A program made the translations under genes and the position numbers. The notes under the pieces are model-generated. The model was given only the letters and a program-made list of their open reading frames with translations, was not told where the DNA came from and searched no databases. Of a DNA stretch of 64,000 bases, positions 8,973 through 18,200 are shown piece after piece. Each line of letters opens with the position of its first letter. Position 1 is the stretch's first letter. Where the stretch lies: NCBI RefSeq assembly GCF_026283965.1, contig NZ_JAPDPD010000016.1, forward strand, positions 62,001-126,000, read 5' to 3'. The stretch comes from Dyella subtropica (GTDB lineage: Bacteria > Pseudomonadota > Gammaproteobacteria > Xanthomonadales > Rhodanobacteraceae).

Positions 8973-9137
8973 CAGGTTTATTTGAAACTTTGTCGGGCAT
9001 GGCGCCTGCCCGCCGGGAGTCATTCAAGGGGTGAAATTAATCAGGGCGAATGGCGCCCTATATGGCATTTACCTTGGCTGGCACGGCGTGGAGGGGGCTC
9101 TCCGCCGCATCCACAACACCTCCATCAAGGTACTGCC

Positions 9138-9719
9138 ATGACGATCAGACCGCTCTTTCTCGCCGCTGCCGTTTTCGTGGTTCCGTTGGCGTTGCCCACG
9201 CCTTTGCGTGCCTCCTCGCCCCTGGTGAAAGAGATGGCCGGCAGCGTCGCGCACGACGGTTCCAAGGATTTGGACTTTCTCCATGGTGGCCCATGGCACG
9301 TGCACAACCGCCAGCTGGCCAAGCGCCTGGTTGGCTCGAAGGAGTGGGTGGAGTTCGACGCCACCGACGAGTTCGCTGCCCTGCCGGGCAACATCGGCAA
9401 CGAGGAGCACTACCGCACCGATCACTGGAAGGACTTCGTCGGCATTTCGTTCCAGCTCTACAACGCGCAGACGCACCAGTGGAACGAGTACTGGGCGGAC
9501 AACCACGGCGCTCCCGGCGTCCTGCAACCGCCCGTCACGGGCGGGTTCACCGGTGACATCGGTCTGTTCGAAGGCTCCGATACCTATGAGGGCAAGCCGA
9601 TCACCGTGCGCACCCGCTGGAAGCGGCTTGGCGCGAATCACGTGACCTGGGAGCAGGCCTTCTCGCCGGATGGCGGCAAGTCCTGGGAAACCAACTGGTT
9701 CATGGACTTTACGCGCTGA
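9138..9719 (+). CDS. secreted DUF1579-like protein of unknown function
   Basis: 193 residues. A signal peptide (about 1-25, MTIRPLFLAAAVFVVPLAL...LRAS) precedes a small beta-rich domain. Landmarks are DLDFLHGGPWHVHNRQLAKRL, a central IGLFEGSDTYEGKPI, and the ending WEQAFSPDGGKSWETNWFMD. These match a widespread uncharacterised lipocalin-like family related to DUF1579. The ATG at 9138 is chosen because it begins the signal peptide, with AAGG seven nt upstream. The NIPSNAP gene follows 37 bp later on the same strand and both products are exported, so they may form a two-gene unit. No catalytic residues are recognised. Confidence 0.75.
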   Translation: MTIRPLFLAAAVFVVPLALPTPLRASSPLVKEMAGSVAHDGSKDLDFLHGGPWHVHNRQLAKRLVGSKEWVEFDATDEFAALPGNIGNEEHYRTDHWKDFVGISFQLYNAQTHQWNEYWADNHGAPGVLQPPVTGGFTGDIGLFEGSDTYEGKPITVRTRWKRLGANHVTWEQAFSPDGGKSWETNWFMDFTR

Positions 9720-9756
9720 TGCACCGCTGTCTTCATCTTCAAATCAAAGGCTATTC

Positions 9757-10614
9757 ATGAATCACTTCGAACGTTTGCTGGTGGGTGCTCTCGCATCGGC
9801 CATTACTTGCACAACCGCTATGGCGCATGAAGCACAACCCAGCGCGCCCGCTCCCATGGCCGAGAGCGTGAAGCACTTGCAGGAATTCCAGGTCATCGAG
9901 CTACGCCGCTACACCACCTCGGACGGCGCACGCGCACGCTTCGCCAAGTACTTCGATACCTATTTCCCGGAGGCCTTCGAGCAACTCGGCGCGATGGTGT
10001 TCGGGCAGTTCCTCGAGCGCGACAACCCGAACCACTTCACGTGGCTGCGCGGATACAAGGATCTGAGCGCGCGCCCCATCGTCAACGCCGCGTTCTATTA
10101 CGGGCCGCTGTGGAAAGAGCACCGCAGCAAGGTCAACGCGATCCTGCCCGACAGCGACAATGTGATGCTGATGCGCCCGTTGCATGCCGAGCAGGGCATC
10201 ACCGTGCTGCCTGCCATCGATCCGGTCGATGAAGACAAAGGTGCACAGGGCGTGGTGGTGATGCAGATCTTCGCGGTGAAGAAAGGCAGCGAAGAAGCGT
10301 TTGCGAAACAGGCGGAAACCGCGTTCTCCCGCTATCACATCGACGGCGTGCATGAGGCCGGCGTGTTGGTGACGCTGGATGTGCCCAACAATTTCCCGCA
10401 GCTGCCCATTCGCACGGATGGGCCATGGCTGGTCTGGGTGGGTGTGGTGAGGGACAACGCGACGCTGGATGCGAAAATCGCACCCGTCATGAAAGCTGTC
10501 GAACAGTCGCTCGCCGGCACGGATTTGCTGCGTGGCGAGACCGAGCGTGTGGTGATGAACCCCACGCCGCGCTCGCGCCTGCGCTGGCGGGAGGCAAGTC
10601 CACCGGCACCGTGA
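9757..10614 (+). CDS. secreted NIPSNAP-domain protein
   Basis: 285 residues with a signal peptide ending near CTTAMAHEA (about residue 24). A ferredoxin-like NIPSNAP domain follows: FQVIELRRYTTSDGARARFAKYF, then MVFGQFLERDNPNHFTWLRGYKDL and NAAFYYGPLWKEHRSKVNA. A second, less clear copy occupies about residues 160-245. NIPSNAP folds resemble dimeric alpha/beta-barrel proteins, and no enzymatic role is established for most bacterial members. The ATG at 9757 has AAAGG seven nt upstream. It follows the DUF1579-like gene by 37 bp and ends at a perfect hairpin. Confidence 0.8.
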   Translation: MNHFERLLVGALASAITCTTAMAHEAQPSAPAPMAESVKHLQEFQVIELRRYTTSDGARARFAKYFDTYFPEAFEQLGAMVFGQFLERDNPNHFTWLRGYKDLSARPIVNAAFYYGPLWKEHRSKVNAILPDSDNVMLMRPLHAEQGITVLPAIDPVDEDKGAQGVVVMQIFAVKKGSEEAFAKQAETAFSRYHIDGVHEAGVLVTLDVPNNFPQLPIRTDGPWLVWVGVVRDNATLDAKIAPVMKAVEQSLAGTDLLRGETERVVMNPTPRSRLRWREASPPAP

Positions 10615-10626
10615 GAGATCGATCTT

Positions 10627-10655
10627 GCACGGGCGGGGTGGTTCCCCGCCCGTGC
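10627..10655. terminator. hairpin between convergent genes
   Basis: A perfect 12-bp GC-rich stem (GCACGGGCGGGG / CCCCGCCCGTGC, loop TGGTT) sits in the 47 bp between the convergent NIPSNAP and cytochrome-like genes. There is no T run on either strand, so its role as a terminator comes from position. Confidence 0.55.
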
Positions 10656-10661
10656 GTTCGA

Positions 10662-12011
10662 TCAATGCAGTTCTTCCAGCACCGGGTCGCGCAGAATCTT
10701 GTAGACCTTCTCCGGTGGTGTGTTGGACTTCATGAGCTTCAGTCTCAGCCCCTTTGCCTGCTGGCAGGCATTGGCGCTATCGAGGAACACGCCGCCCTGT
10801 TCGCACTTCCACTCGTAGAAGTTGGCGATGCCGCCAGCGAGCTGCAGACTGAAGTCCGTGCTTTGCGCAAGCGGGCTGAACGGCACGCCAGCTTCCTCGT
10901 TCTGGAACCAGCGCATCCACTCCTTCGAGCCCATCGGCGGCACTTTGTCGGGAGCCTGGAAGGTGGGGTTCATCGGCGCGAGCTGCGGGCTCTCCGCCGT
11001 CATGTGACAGCTCAGGCAGGCGCTGATGGGGTTGTCCACGGGGCCGTCCAGGCGCCCGTTCCATCCAAGATGCGTGGGCGGCAATTCCTTGGTGTTGGCG
11101 TTGATGGCCGTCTGCTTGAGATTGGGGTTGATCTTGGTAACGGTCGGCTGCTTGTTGGTGTAGCTGTCGCCGTTGTCTTCCGGATCATTGCCAAACTGCA
11201 CACCCACCGGCACCAGGTTGTCCCAGCTCGGTTTGCCGGTCATCGCGCCGTTGTACTGGAACGTACCGAAGATCCAGCCGGTGCCGGGAACGCGCGAGTC
11301 GCGCACGGCGAAATCCATCTGGATCAGCGCCACATTCTTGATGCTGCGATTGGCCGAACTGAAGGTGTCGGTGATGTACGCCTGCCACAGCACCGGGTTC
11401 ACCAGGAACGGCACCTGCTGGAGGTCCACGTCCGCAAACAATGGTTTGCAGACCACCGTGCCGTCATGAAAGCTGTTGGGCTTGGAGGTGAAGGACGGGT
11501 TCGGGTCCTGCGGATTCTTCCAGACCTCGCCAAAGGTAAAGCCGCCGATATCGTTGTAGACGCCAACCGCATAGGTTTGACCCGTGCTGGTCTGCGTCGG
11601 CGCCAGCTGCTTGATCTGGATCTGCGCTTCTTTGGTCAGGCCGTGAATGCCTTCGCGACCCAGCGGTCCGTAGTGTTGCCACGGTGCGTGATACCAATGG
11701 CGAACAGGGTTCTTTTGCACGACCCAGTCGTTGTCCACATTGCCTTCAAGGCAGTATTTCTTTGCGGCCTCGGCGTAAGGGCGCCATTTCTCGAAGTCGT
11801 TGCTGAGCGGGCTTGGCAGCAGCTTGAAGAAAGCCGGCAGCGGGGCCTGGGGCAGCTGCTTCGGATAATCCTGGCTAAGGCGGAATGGCGCGCCCTTGTA
11901 GGTCGACGGCGGTGCATAGCCGAAATCCGGAAACGTACCCGCGCTGACCGCTCCTGTGAACAACATGAGCACCGCGACGGCGCCCATGGTTTTGCCTCGT
12001 ACGAAACGCAT
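10662..12011 (-). CDS. periplasmic c-type haem protein of unknown function
   Basis: 449 residues. An N-terminal signal peptide (about 1-24, ...AVAVLMLFTGAVSA) is followed by a long globular region without a fold I recognise. One CXXCH haem motif, ACLSCHMTAESPQLAPM, lies about residue 331. Two other Cys pairs (CLEG; CEQGG/ACQQA) could form disulfides. The Met in CHMT and those just after it could supply the sixth haem ligand. ATG 12011 has AGGGG six nt upstream. It resembles the 'cytochrome c family protein' class found alone in proteobacterial genomes. The substrate and electron partner are unknown, and no respiratory genes are nearby. Confidence 0.72.
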   Translation of the reverse strand: MRFVRGKTMGAVAVLMLFTGAVSAGTFPDFGYAPPSTYKGAPFRLSQDYPKQLPQAPLPAFFKLLPSPLSNDFEKWRPYAEAAKKYCLEGNVDNDWVVQKNPVRHWYHAPWQHYGPLGREGIHGLTKEAQIQIKQLAPTQTSTGQTYAVGVYNDIGGFTFGEVWKNPQDPNPSFTSKPNSFHDGTVVCKPLFADVDLQQVPFLVNPVLWQAYITDTFSSANRSIKNVALIQMDFAVRDSRVPGTGWIFGTFQYNGAMTGKPSWDNLVPVGVQFGNDPEDNGDSYTNKQPTVTKINPNLKQTAINANTKELPPTHLGWNGRLDGPVDNPISACLSCHMTAESPQLAPMNPTFQAPDKVPPMGSKEWMRWFQNEEAGVPFSPLAQSTDFSLQLAGGIANFYEWKCEQGGVFLDSANACQQAKGLRLKLMKSNTPPEKVYKILRDPVLEELH

Positions 12012-12336
12012 GATCTACCCCTATGTAATGCGTTGATCCCCTCACGCTGGCATAGCGCCAACGTGTAACGTGTGTCCGGCTAACTAAAGAGAGCCCCGGA
12101 CCGGCTTCGTGCCGATCGACCAGCGATGTGCATCGCCGGAATTTGTGGGCAGAATGACTGACTTGTCACTCTAAGGCGCCCGTCCTTGCGCGGCCGCGGT
12201 AAAGTCTCGCGGGGTCCGCGCATGAAGTGTGACGGAAAAGGGGCGACGACATGTTTTCACACGCAACGACAAGCCCGCATTCCACGCGAGTGCGATCCCA
12301 TACCTGCAAGGCAGATACAGCAAAGGCGGCAACGTA
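12012..12336. other. intergenic region, 325 bp
   Basis: Divergent spacer between the haem-protein gene and the DUF6916 gene, so it should contain both promoters. I see only a short dyad TGGCATAGCGCCA near 12049 and no convincing -35/-10 pair, RNA gene or small ORF with a ribosome site. Confidence 0.5.
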
Positions 12337-12639
12337 ATGAAGTTATTCACCCTGGAGCAGTTTGCCGCACATCTCAACGAGACCTTCATGGTGTCCATCG
12401 AAGGCGACGGTCGAACACCGTTCGTGCTGGTCGAGGCCAGGCCGATGTCGAAGGACGAACGCATGATTCCAGGCATGATGCGCGCTCCGTTTTCGCTGCT
12501 GTTTCGCAATGAATCGGCGATCGTGTTTCCGCAGAAGATCTATCCGATGACGCATGATGCGCTGGGTGAGTTCGGGATTTTTCTAGTGCCCATCGCACGC
12601 GACAAGCAGGGTTTCATCTACCAGGCCCTGTTCAACTGA
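12337..12639 (+). CDS. DUF6916-family small protein
   Basis: A 100-residue protein without a signal peptide. The opening FTLEQFAAHLNETFMV, the central RAPFSLLFRNESAIVFPQKIYPMTHDALGEFGIFLVPI and the ending YQALFN match the DUF6916 family (recognised from memory). Genes of this family are commonly found beside tail-collar genes of the microcystin-dependent-protein type, as here. The ATG at 12337 has AAAGG about 11 nt upstream, which is long but workable. It is convergent with the GNAT gene, ending 22 bp away. Function unknown; it is probably part of the 12337-15219 locus. Confidence 0.75.
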   Translation: MKLFTLEQFAAHLNETFMVSIEGDGRTPFVLVEARPMSKDERMIPGMMRAPFSLLFRNESAIVFPQKIYPMTHDALGEFGIFLVPIARDKQGFIYQALFN

Positions 12640-12661
12640 GTATTTCTCAATTGAGTACTTC

Positions 12662-13243
12662 TCAACCGAGCCCTTCGATGCTCTCCGCACAGCACGGCCA
12701 AACCATTTCGAAGCGTTGGCCGTCGCTTTCGCCGGTGAGGGTGAAGCCCATTCGCTCATAGAGTCGGCGCGCTGCGATATTGCGTTGCTCGACTTGCAGG
12801 ATGAGGCCGCGCGCCGATGCTTGTTGTGCGGTGTCTTGCGCGGCACGGATCAATGCCGTGCCAATGCCCTTGCCACGCCATGGGGGCATCAAGGCGATGT
12901 CGACCAGCACGAAGTCCGGTTTCCCGTGGTGCACATAGAGACGGCCGATGGGCGTCTCCCTGTGTTCGATCAGCAGGAAGTCGCCGGGTGCGTAGTAACT
13001 GACGTAATGCCGGTGCTGCAGGGCGAACTGATAATCCAGAAACGCCCACTTGGCCGACTTCGGCCAGAGAAGCGCTTCCAGTTCTCCCGCACGCAGCTCG
13101 CCATACAGCTCGCGCATGAAGGGAATATCCGCATCGCATGCCGCCCTTGCCGAAAAACCGCCTGCCTGCAGATGCGGGGGCAGGCGGATTGCCGATGTCT
13201 GGCTCGGCGGAAGCGTCAACGTCGCCAACATGGCAGCCTTCAA
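12662..13243 (-). CDS. GNAT-family N-acetyltransferase
   Basis: 193 residues. After a leader of about 30 residues comes the GNAT fold: RAACDADIPFMRELYGELRAGEL, then IGRLYVHHG, VDIALMPPWRGKGIGTALIRAAQD (acetyl-CoA pyrophosphate loop, R/Q-x-x-G-x-G/A as RGKGIG, about residue 124) and VEQRNIAARRLYERMGF. It overlaps the stop of the first tail-collar gene by four bases (ATGA). It is therefore cotranslated with that gene and is likely to modify a protein of this locus. The substrate cannot be read from sequence. Confidence 0.88.
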   Translation of the reverse strand: MKAAMLATLTLPPSQTSAIRLPPHLQAGGFSARAACDADIPFMRELYGELRAGELEALLWPKSAKWAFLDYQFALQHRHYVSYYAPGDFLLIEHRETPIGRLYVHHGKPDFVLVDIALMPPWRGKGIGTALIRAAQDTAQQASARGLILQVEQRNIAARRLYERMGFTLTGESDGQRFEMVWPCCAESIEGLG

Positions 13244-13776
13244 GACCGTGCTGGGAATATTCCGGCAAGCGCAATGCAGAAGTTGACGGCAAGATACGGC
13301 TGCTGATTTTCATGCGGTAGGCCGCTGCCGCCGCCGGGCCCCGTCATCGCGGCCGGAAAAGTGGTGTTCGACGTGGCGCTCGTGGTGAACGGGCCGTCGT
13401 GGCCGGGTATCAGTACGGCATCGCCACTGAGCGGAATACCATGGCGTTTGGTCGCATCAGGTTGACCGAAGATGTGCATATTGTGGTTGTGCGCGGCCAT
13501 CTCTTGGCTATTCAACGAGACCGTGGTCGTGCCAAATATCTCGCCCACATCGCGAGGGCTCAATCCGGGAGCCTGTCCCTGTGAACAGGGCACGTTGCCC
13601 TGGAAATTCGGCAGGGCGAAGTTGGACTGGCCGTTGCCGCCAAAATTTGTGCCGAGCAGCGAAAACAAGGCCGTGTTCTGTGAGATGGGCATCAGCTGTC
13701 CACTGCACTGCGCCCATCTAAAGGGGGCAAAGTTGAAACCGAACAGCTGGATTTCGCCTAGGAACGGTGTAGTCAT
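13240..13776 (-). CDS. tail-collar (microcystin-dependent-protein-like) protein A
   Basis: 178 residues with the tail-collar layout: FLGEIQLFGFNFAPFRWAQCSGQLMPISQNTALFSLLGTNFGGNG, then FALPNFQGNVPCSQGQ, a variable Gly/Thr-rich middle, and QPYLAVNFCIALAGIFPAR at the end. There is no signal peptide. It is one of three tandem paralogues (13240-14884) transcribed towards the GNAT gene, with 52 bp to the next. Known families with this domain include phage short-tail fibres and the cyanobacterial MdpB proteins. Without other phage genes here, a chromosomal non-prophage role is more likely. Confidence 0.85.
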   Translation of the reverse strand: MTTPFLGEIQLFGFNFAPFRWAQCSGQLMPISQNTALFSLLGTNFGGNGQSNFALPNFQGNVPCSQGQAPGLSPRDVGEIFGTTTVSLNSQEMAAHNHNMHIFGQPDATKRHGIPLSGDAVLIPGHDGPFTTSATSNTTFPAAMTGPGGGSGLPHENQQPYLAVNFCIALAGIFPARS

Positions 13777-13828
13777 GATGTGATCCCCTGTTGCTACGGA
13801 ACGCTCCGCGAAGCGTTGCGGCGCATCG

Positions 13829-14359
13829 TCAAGCCTGTGACGGAAAGATGCCCTGAGTTGCTATGCAAAAGCGCACCGTCAGAGTCGGCATCGTGTTGTC
13901 GTGCGGTTGGCTGCCGCCAGTCGGCGAGATCATGGTCGACGCGGGAGATTCGCTGGCGCGGCCGCTGATGTCGCTGGTGTACATGTAGTCGCCGGACAAG
14001 CCGCCCAGCTGCACGCTGCTGCCTGGCGTGACGCTGCTAGCTGTGTCGCTGGTAGCGGAGAACGAATGCAAATGCGCTGGCAACTGGCCGGCGGTCAATG
14101 ACACCGCTTCGACGCCACTCCTTTCACCCAGTAAGCGGTTGGTAAGACCTTGGCCCTGGCCCTGATGCAGTGGCAGGCGGCCACGTAAATCAGGCAGGCA
14201 GAACGTGGTCACGCCATCCCCGCCAAACGTGGTGCCGAGCAGCTGAAAAAGCGCGTCGTTATCCGCAATGCTGAGATACGAGCCGTCGCAGTCGGCCCAG
14301 CCGACTGGCGCAAATGTGTACGACAAAAGCCGGATTTCTCCGAGATACGGTTGGCTCAT
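13829..14359 (-). CDS. tail-collar protein B
   Basis: 176 residues and paralogous to its two neighbours. It opens YLGEIRLLSYTFAPVGWADCDGSYLSIADNDALFQLLGTTFGGDG and continues FCLPDLRGRLPLHQGQGQGL. The shared end is TLTVRFCIATQGIFPSQ. The variable segment (about residues 95-150) is Ser/Thr/Gly-rich and contains PAHLHSFSATS, where collar proteins often have a His-rich receptor-binding turn. 18 bp separate it from the upstream copy, so the three form one transcription unit. Confidence 0.85.
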   Translation of the reverse strand: MSQPYLGEIRLLSYTFAPVGWADCDGSYLSIADNDALFQLLGTTFGGDGVTTFCLPDLRGRLPLHQGQGQGLTNRLLGERSGVEAVSLTAGQLPAHLHSFSATSDTASSVTPGSSVQLGGLSGDYMYTSDISGRASESPASTMISPTGGSQPHDNTMPTLTVRFCIATQGIFPSQA

Positions 14360-14377
14360 GGGAATGCTCCGGTGGCG

Positions 14378-14884
14378 TCAGTTGCGCGACGGATAGATGC
14401 CGTTCAGCGCGATGCAGAAATTGAGTACCAGATAGGGCTGCATGTTTGTGTGCGGCTGATTCTGGCCGCCCCCATCCAGCGTGGCCGGGTTGAGCACGAC
14501 CTGGGCGCCGCCGGAGGAGCCGTAGATGGATTCGGTGCCCGATTTGCCATACAAACCGCTGGTTGGATTACGCGCACTGCCTGCGTCGGTACTCGCATTG
14601 GCCTGATGCGTGTGCAGCGGTATCTCGCTCGAAATCAGCGTGACGGACTCTACGCCGGCCACTTCGCCAAGGACATTGGCGTCGCCGAATCCGAGCGGAG
14701 TGCGTCCTCGCAGGTCGGGCAGCACGAAGTTGGTTGTGCCGTTGCCACCGTAGGTCGTCCCAAGCAACGAGAACAACGCCTGGTTCTGGCTGATAGCAAG
14801 AGTCGCGCCGTCACATCGGGCCATGCCTTTTGGCGCGAAACCGAATGGCGTGAGCATGATCTGCCCGAGAAATATCGATGCCAT
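14378..14884 (-). CDS. tail-collar protein C
   Basis: 168 residues and first of the three paralogues. The ATG at 14884 is chosen because a strong AGGGGG site lies 4-9 nt upstream and the family motif FLGQIMLTPFGFAPKGMARCDGATLAISQNQALFSLLGTTYGGNG begins at once. In-frame starts further up to 15112 would add unrelated sequence. It contains FVLPDLRGRTPLGFG, a variable middle with PLHTHQANAS, and QPYLVLNFCIALNGIYPSRN. It is divergent from the giant Ig-repeat gene, and the 335 bp between them hold a promoter for the latter. Confidence 0.86.
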   Translation of the reverse strand: MASIFLGQIMLTPFGFAPKGMARCDGATLAISQNQALFSLLGTTYGGNGTTNFVLPDLRGRTPLGFGDANVLGEVAGVESVTLISSEIPLHTHQANASTDAGSARNPTSGLYGKSGTESIYGSSGGAQVVLNPATLDGGGQNQPHTNMQPYLVLNFCIALNGIYPSRN

Positions 14885-14955
14885 GTTTCCCCCTGGAAGA
14901 TGTCGCGCCCCCCTGGCCGACATGCGAGGCGCACTCTCGCCCAAGTCACCCTGGC

Positions 14956-14986
14956 TTGACAAGTGCAATTTGTGACGAGCTACTAT
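14956..14986 (+). promoter_or_regulatory. possible promoter of the giant adhesin gene
   Basis: TTGACA (14956-14961) and TACTAT (14981-14986) with a 19-bp spacer. Both boxes are close to consensus, but the spacer is 2 bp long. A start near 14993 would give a 5' leader of about 227 nt. Confidence 0.5.
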
Positions 14987-15219
14987 GTTTGATCGCTGAT
15001 CGCGATGTAAAGCACGTTGTAACGACGATTCCGTCGATGCCGAGGGGGGAAGATCTCTTCGGCCGCTTACGAAAACTATCCGTTTTTCGTTCATGGCCGT
15101 TCGGACGGCCAAGCTAAGGGTTACGTAGCAGGGGTTCCATGTTCCAAACCGTCGCCAGGTGGCGGCGTTTGTTCGTGAGCGATTGACTTTGAAGTCGATG
15201 CGGGGCCAAGGGGACGGAC
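14987..15219 (+). other. long potential 5' untranslated leader of the adhesin gene
   Basis: 233 bp with no good ORF. Visible hairpins are a GGCCGT-TCGG-ACGGCC stem (15093-15108 region) and CGAAAA...TTTTCG (near 15070-15090). A GTCGCC...GGCGGC dyad lies near 15152. I could not match it to a riboswitch consensus I know. The gene's ribosome site AAGGGGA ends six nt before its ATG. Confidence 0.4.
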
Positions 15220-18200
15220 ATGCAGTTTCGACAGGGGAAGGATCGCGCTTCGGTGCGGCTTGGGCGTCATTCGGGCTGGATGCACCGACTCGGTGCCTTC
15301 GCCTTGCTTTGTCTCATGATGCTATGGACATCGTCCGCATACGCGGCGGCGCTCTGTCCAAATTTCAGCGTCCCCGACTCGCATACCACACCGTCGACGT
15401 CGCCCATGGCATCGGGTGGAACGATCACGATTAACGCGGTCAGTTGCGATTCGTCTCCGGGTACGGGTCTTGGCGGTATCGGTCTTGTCTCGACGACACC
15501 GTTGCACGGCAGTGCTTCTACGGATAGCAGTACCGACATCGTCACCTATGTAAACAATGGCGACGGCGTAACCAGCGACAGCTTTGCTTTCCTCGACAGC
15601 AACGGTGTTCCGATTACCGTCACCGTTGCCATCGGGCCCGTCTCGCCGATCACCGTCAGCCCAGCGACCTTGCCGACGCCCAACGTGGGAACGTTCTACA
15701 CCGCGTCGCTCAGCGCTTCCGGCGGTACATCGCCGTACACGTTTACGCTGACCAGCGGCAACGCGAGCTTGCCGTCCGGCCTGACCATGACCGGCAACGT
15801 GATCTCCGGCACTCCAAAGACGGCGGGCACCTCCACGATTTCCGTGCATGTCGTCGATGCGGCGAGCGCAGCGGCGGACAAGAGCTACTCAATCACCGTA
15901 CCTGTTCCCACCATCACGCCGAGCGCTTTGCCCAATCCAGTGCAAGGCGCACCGTACAACCAGACATTGAGTGCCAGCGGAGGTACGGCTCCGTATAGCT
16001 ATAGCTTGGAACCGGGACTGGGATCGCTTCCGCCAGGGCTGAGCATGAATGCCAGCGGTGTGTTCTCGGGTACGCCCACCACGCAGGGTACGTACAACTT
16101 CACCATTAAAGCCACCGATAGCAGTTTGGATCCTGCCCACGGGGGGACTGGCCCCTATTTCAACGATCGCGCTTACTCCCTCACCGTGCTGGCGCCACCG
16201 CCCCTGACGTTATCGCCGACCAGCTTGAGCAATGGCCAGGTTGGCGTGGCGTACAGCACGACAGTTACCGCCAGTGGTGGCACCGCGCCGTATACGTACA
16301 GCGTCTCTGCAGGCAGCCTGCCACCCGGCCTTACCTTCAACACATCCACCGGAGCGCTGACCGGTACACCCACCGGCGGCGGTCCGTTCAACTTCACGAT
16401 CAGCGCGCATGATGCAGGCGCCAGCACGGGTTCGCAGGCGTATGCCTTGACGATGACGGCGCCGACTATCGTTCTGGCACCGGCGACGTTGCCGGCGGCG
16501 ACGCAAAACAGCGCTTATTCGCAGGCGGTGACCGCCAGCGGCGGCACATCAACGTATACGTATGCCGTGACCTCCGGTGCCTTGCCGGCGGGCTTGTCGT
16601 TGTCCAGCGCCGGTGTGCTCAGCGGCACATCTACGGTGTATGGCACGTTTACCTTCCAGGTCACCGCAACGGACAGCAGTGCCAGCGCCGGTCCCTACAC
16701 GGGCACTCGCAGCTACTCGCTGACCGTTCATGCTTCTCCGCCGGTCATCACGACGAGCTCGCTGCCAGCAGGCACGGTCGGCACGGCCTACAGCCAGACC
16801 ATTGCTGTCAGTGGAGGCGTTGGTCCCTATACCTTTGCCGTGACGGCGGGCAGCTTGCCTGCCGGGTTGAGTTTGAGCAGCGCCGGCGTGGTATCCGGCA
16901 CGCCGACGGCGGGCGGCACGTTTCCTGTCACGGTCACCGTGACGGACTCACAGAGCGGCACAGGCACACAATCGTATTCGCTGATCATCAGTGCGCCGAC
17001 CGTAGCGGTAGCGCCGGGCACGCTGCCCGCGGCCACGTTGCATGCCGCCTATAGCCAGACGGTGAGCGGCTCCGGCGGCACGACGCCTTACATCTTCAGC
17101 GTGACCAGCGGCGCGCTGCCGCCCGGCGTGTCGCTGAGCAGTGGAGGTGTTTTAAGCGGCCATCCGACGACCAACGGCACCTACAACTTCGACATCACAG
17201 CGACGGATTCGAGTACCGGCAGCGGTCCGTATGCGGGCGTGCAGTCGTATTCGGTGACGGTGAGCGCGCCGACTATCACGCTCAGCCCGAGCGGCAGCCT
17301 GCCGGCAGGGCAGGTGGCTGCGGCCTACGGTCAGAGCATCACGGCCAGTGGCGGTAGCGGTCCCTACACCTATGCCGTGACGTCAGGAGCGTTGCCTGCC
17401 GGTCTGGCGTTGAGCAGTGGCGGTATCGTGTCCGGCACGCCGACGGCGGGCGGCCCGTTCTCTTTCACCGTGACCGCTACCGATGCAAACACCAATACCG
17501 GCAGCCAGAGCTACACGTTGACCACAGCCGCACCGACCATCACGGTCGCTCCGGCGACGCTGCCTGCGGCCACATTGCACGTCGCCTATAACCAGGTAGT
17601 GAGCAGCTCCGGCGGCACGACGCCCTACACCTTCAGCGTGACCAGCGGTGCGCTGCCACCCGGCGTGTCGCTGAGCAGCGGTGGTGCGCTGAGCGGGCAC
17701 CCGACAACCAGCGGCACCTACACCTTCGACATCACGGCGACCGATTCGAGTACCGGCAGCGGGCCGTATGCGGGCGTGCGGTCGTACTCGGTGACGGTGA
17801 GCGCGCCGACCATCACGCTCAGCCCGAGTGGCAGCCTGCCGGCCGGGCAGGTGGCTGCGGCTTACAGCCAGAGCATCACGGCCAGCGGCGGTAGCGGTCC
17901 CTACACTTATGCCGTGACGTCGGGGGCGCTGCCTGCCGGTCTGGCGTTGAGCAGTGGCGGTGTGGTGTCCGGCACGCCGACAGCGGGTGGCAATTTCTCC
18001 TTCACCGTGACCGCCACCGATGTAAATACCAATACTGGTAGCCAAAGCTACACGTTGACGACGACCGCACCGACCATCACGGTCGGTCCGGCGACGCTGC
18101 CTGTCGGCACCGACGGCGTGGCGTATTCGCAAAGCCTCAACGCCAGCGGCGGTACGTCGACTTACAAGTTCACCATCGCCTCCGGTGCGCTACCACCTGG

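Noticed and set aside
12337-14884. Prophage or tailocin because of three tail-collar genes
   Set aside because: No capsid, portal, terminase, baseplate, sheath, lysis or integrase genes lie nearby, and the flanks are ordinary chromosomal genes.
14987-15219. A known riboswitch (c-di-GMP or cobalamin type) before the adhesin gene
   Set aside because: I could not find the conserved boxes of those classes by eye; the region is only noted as a structured leader.
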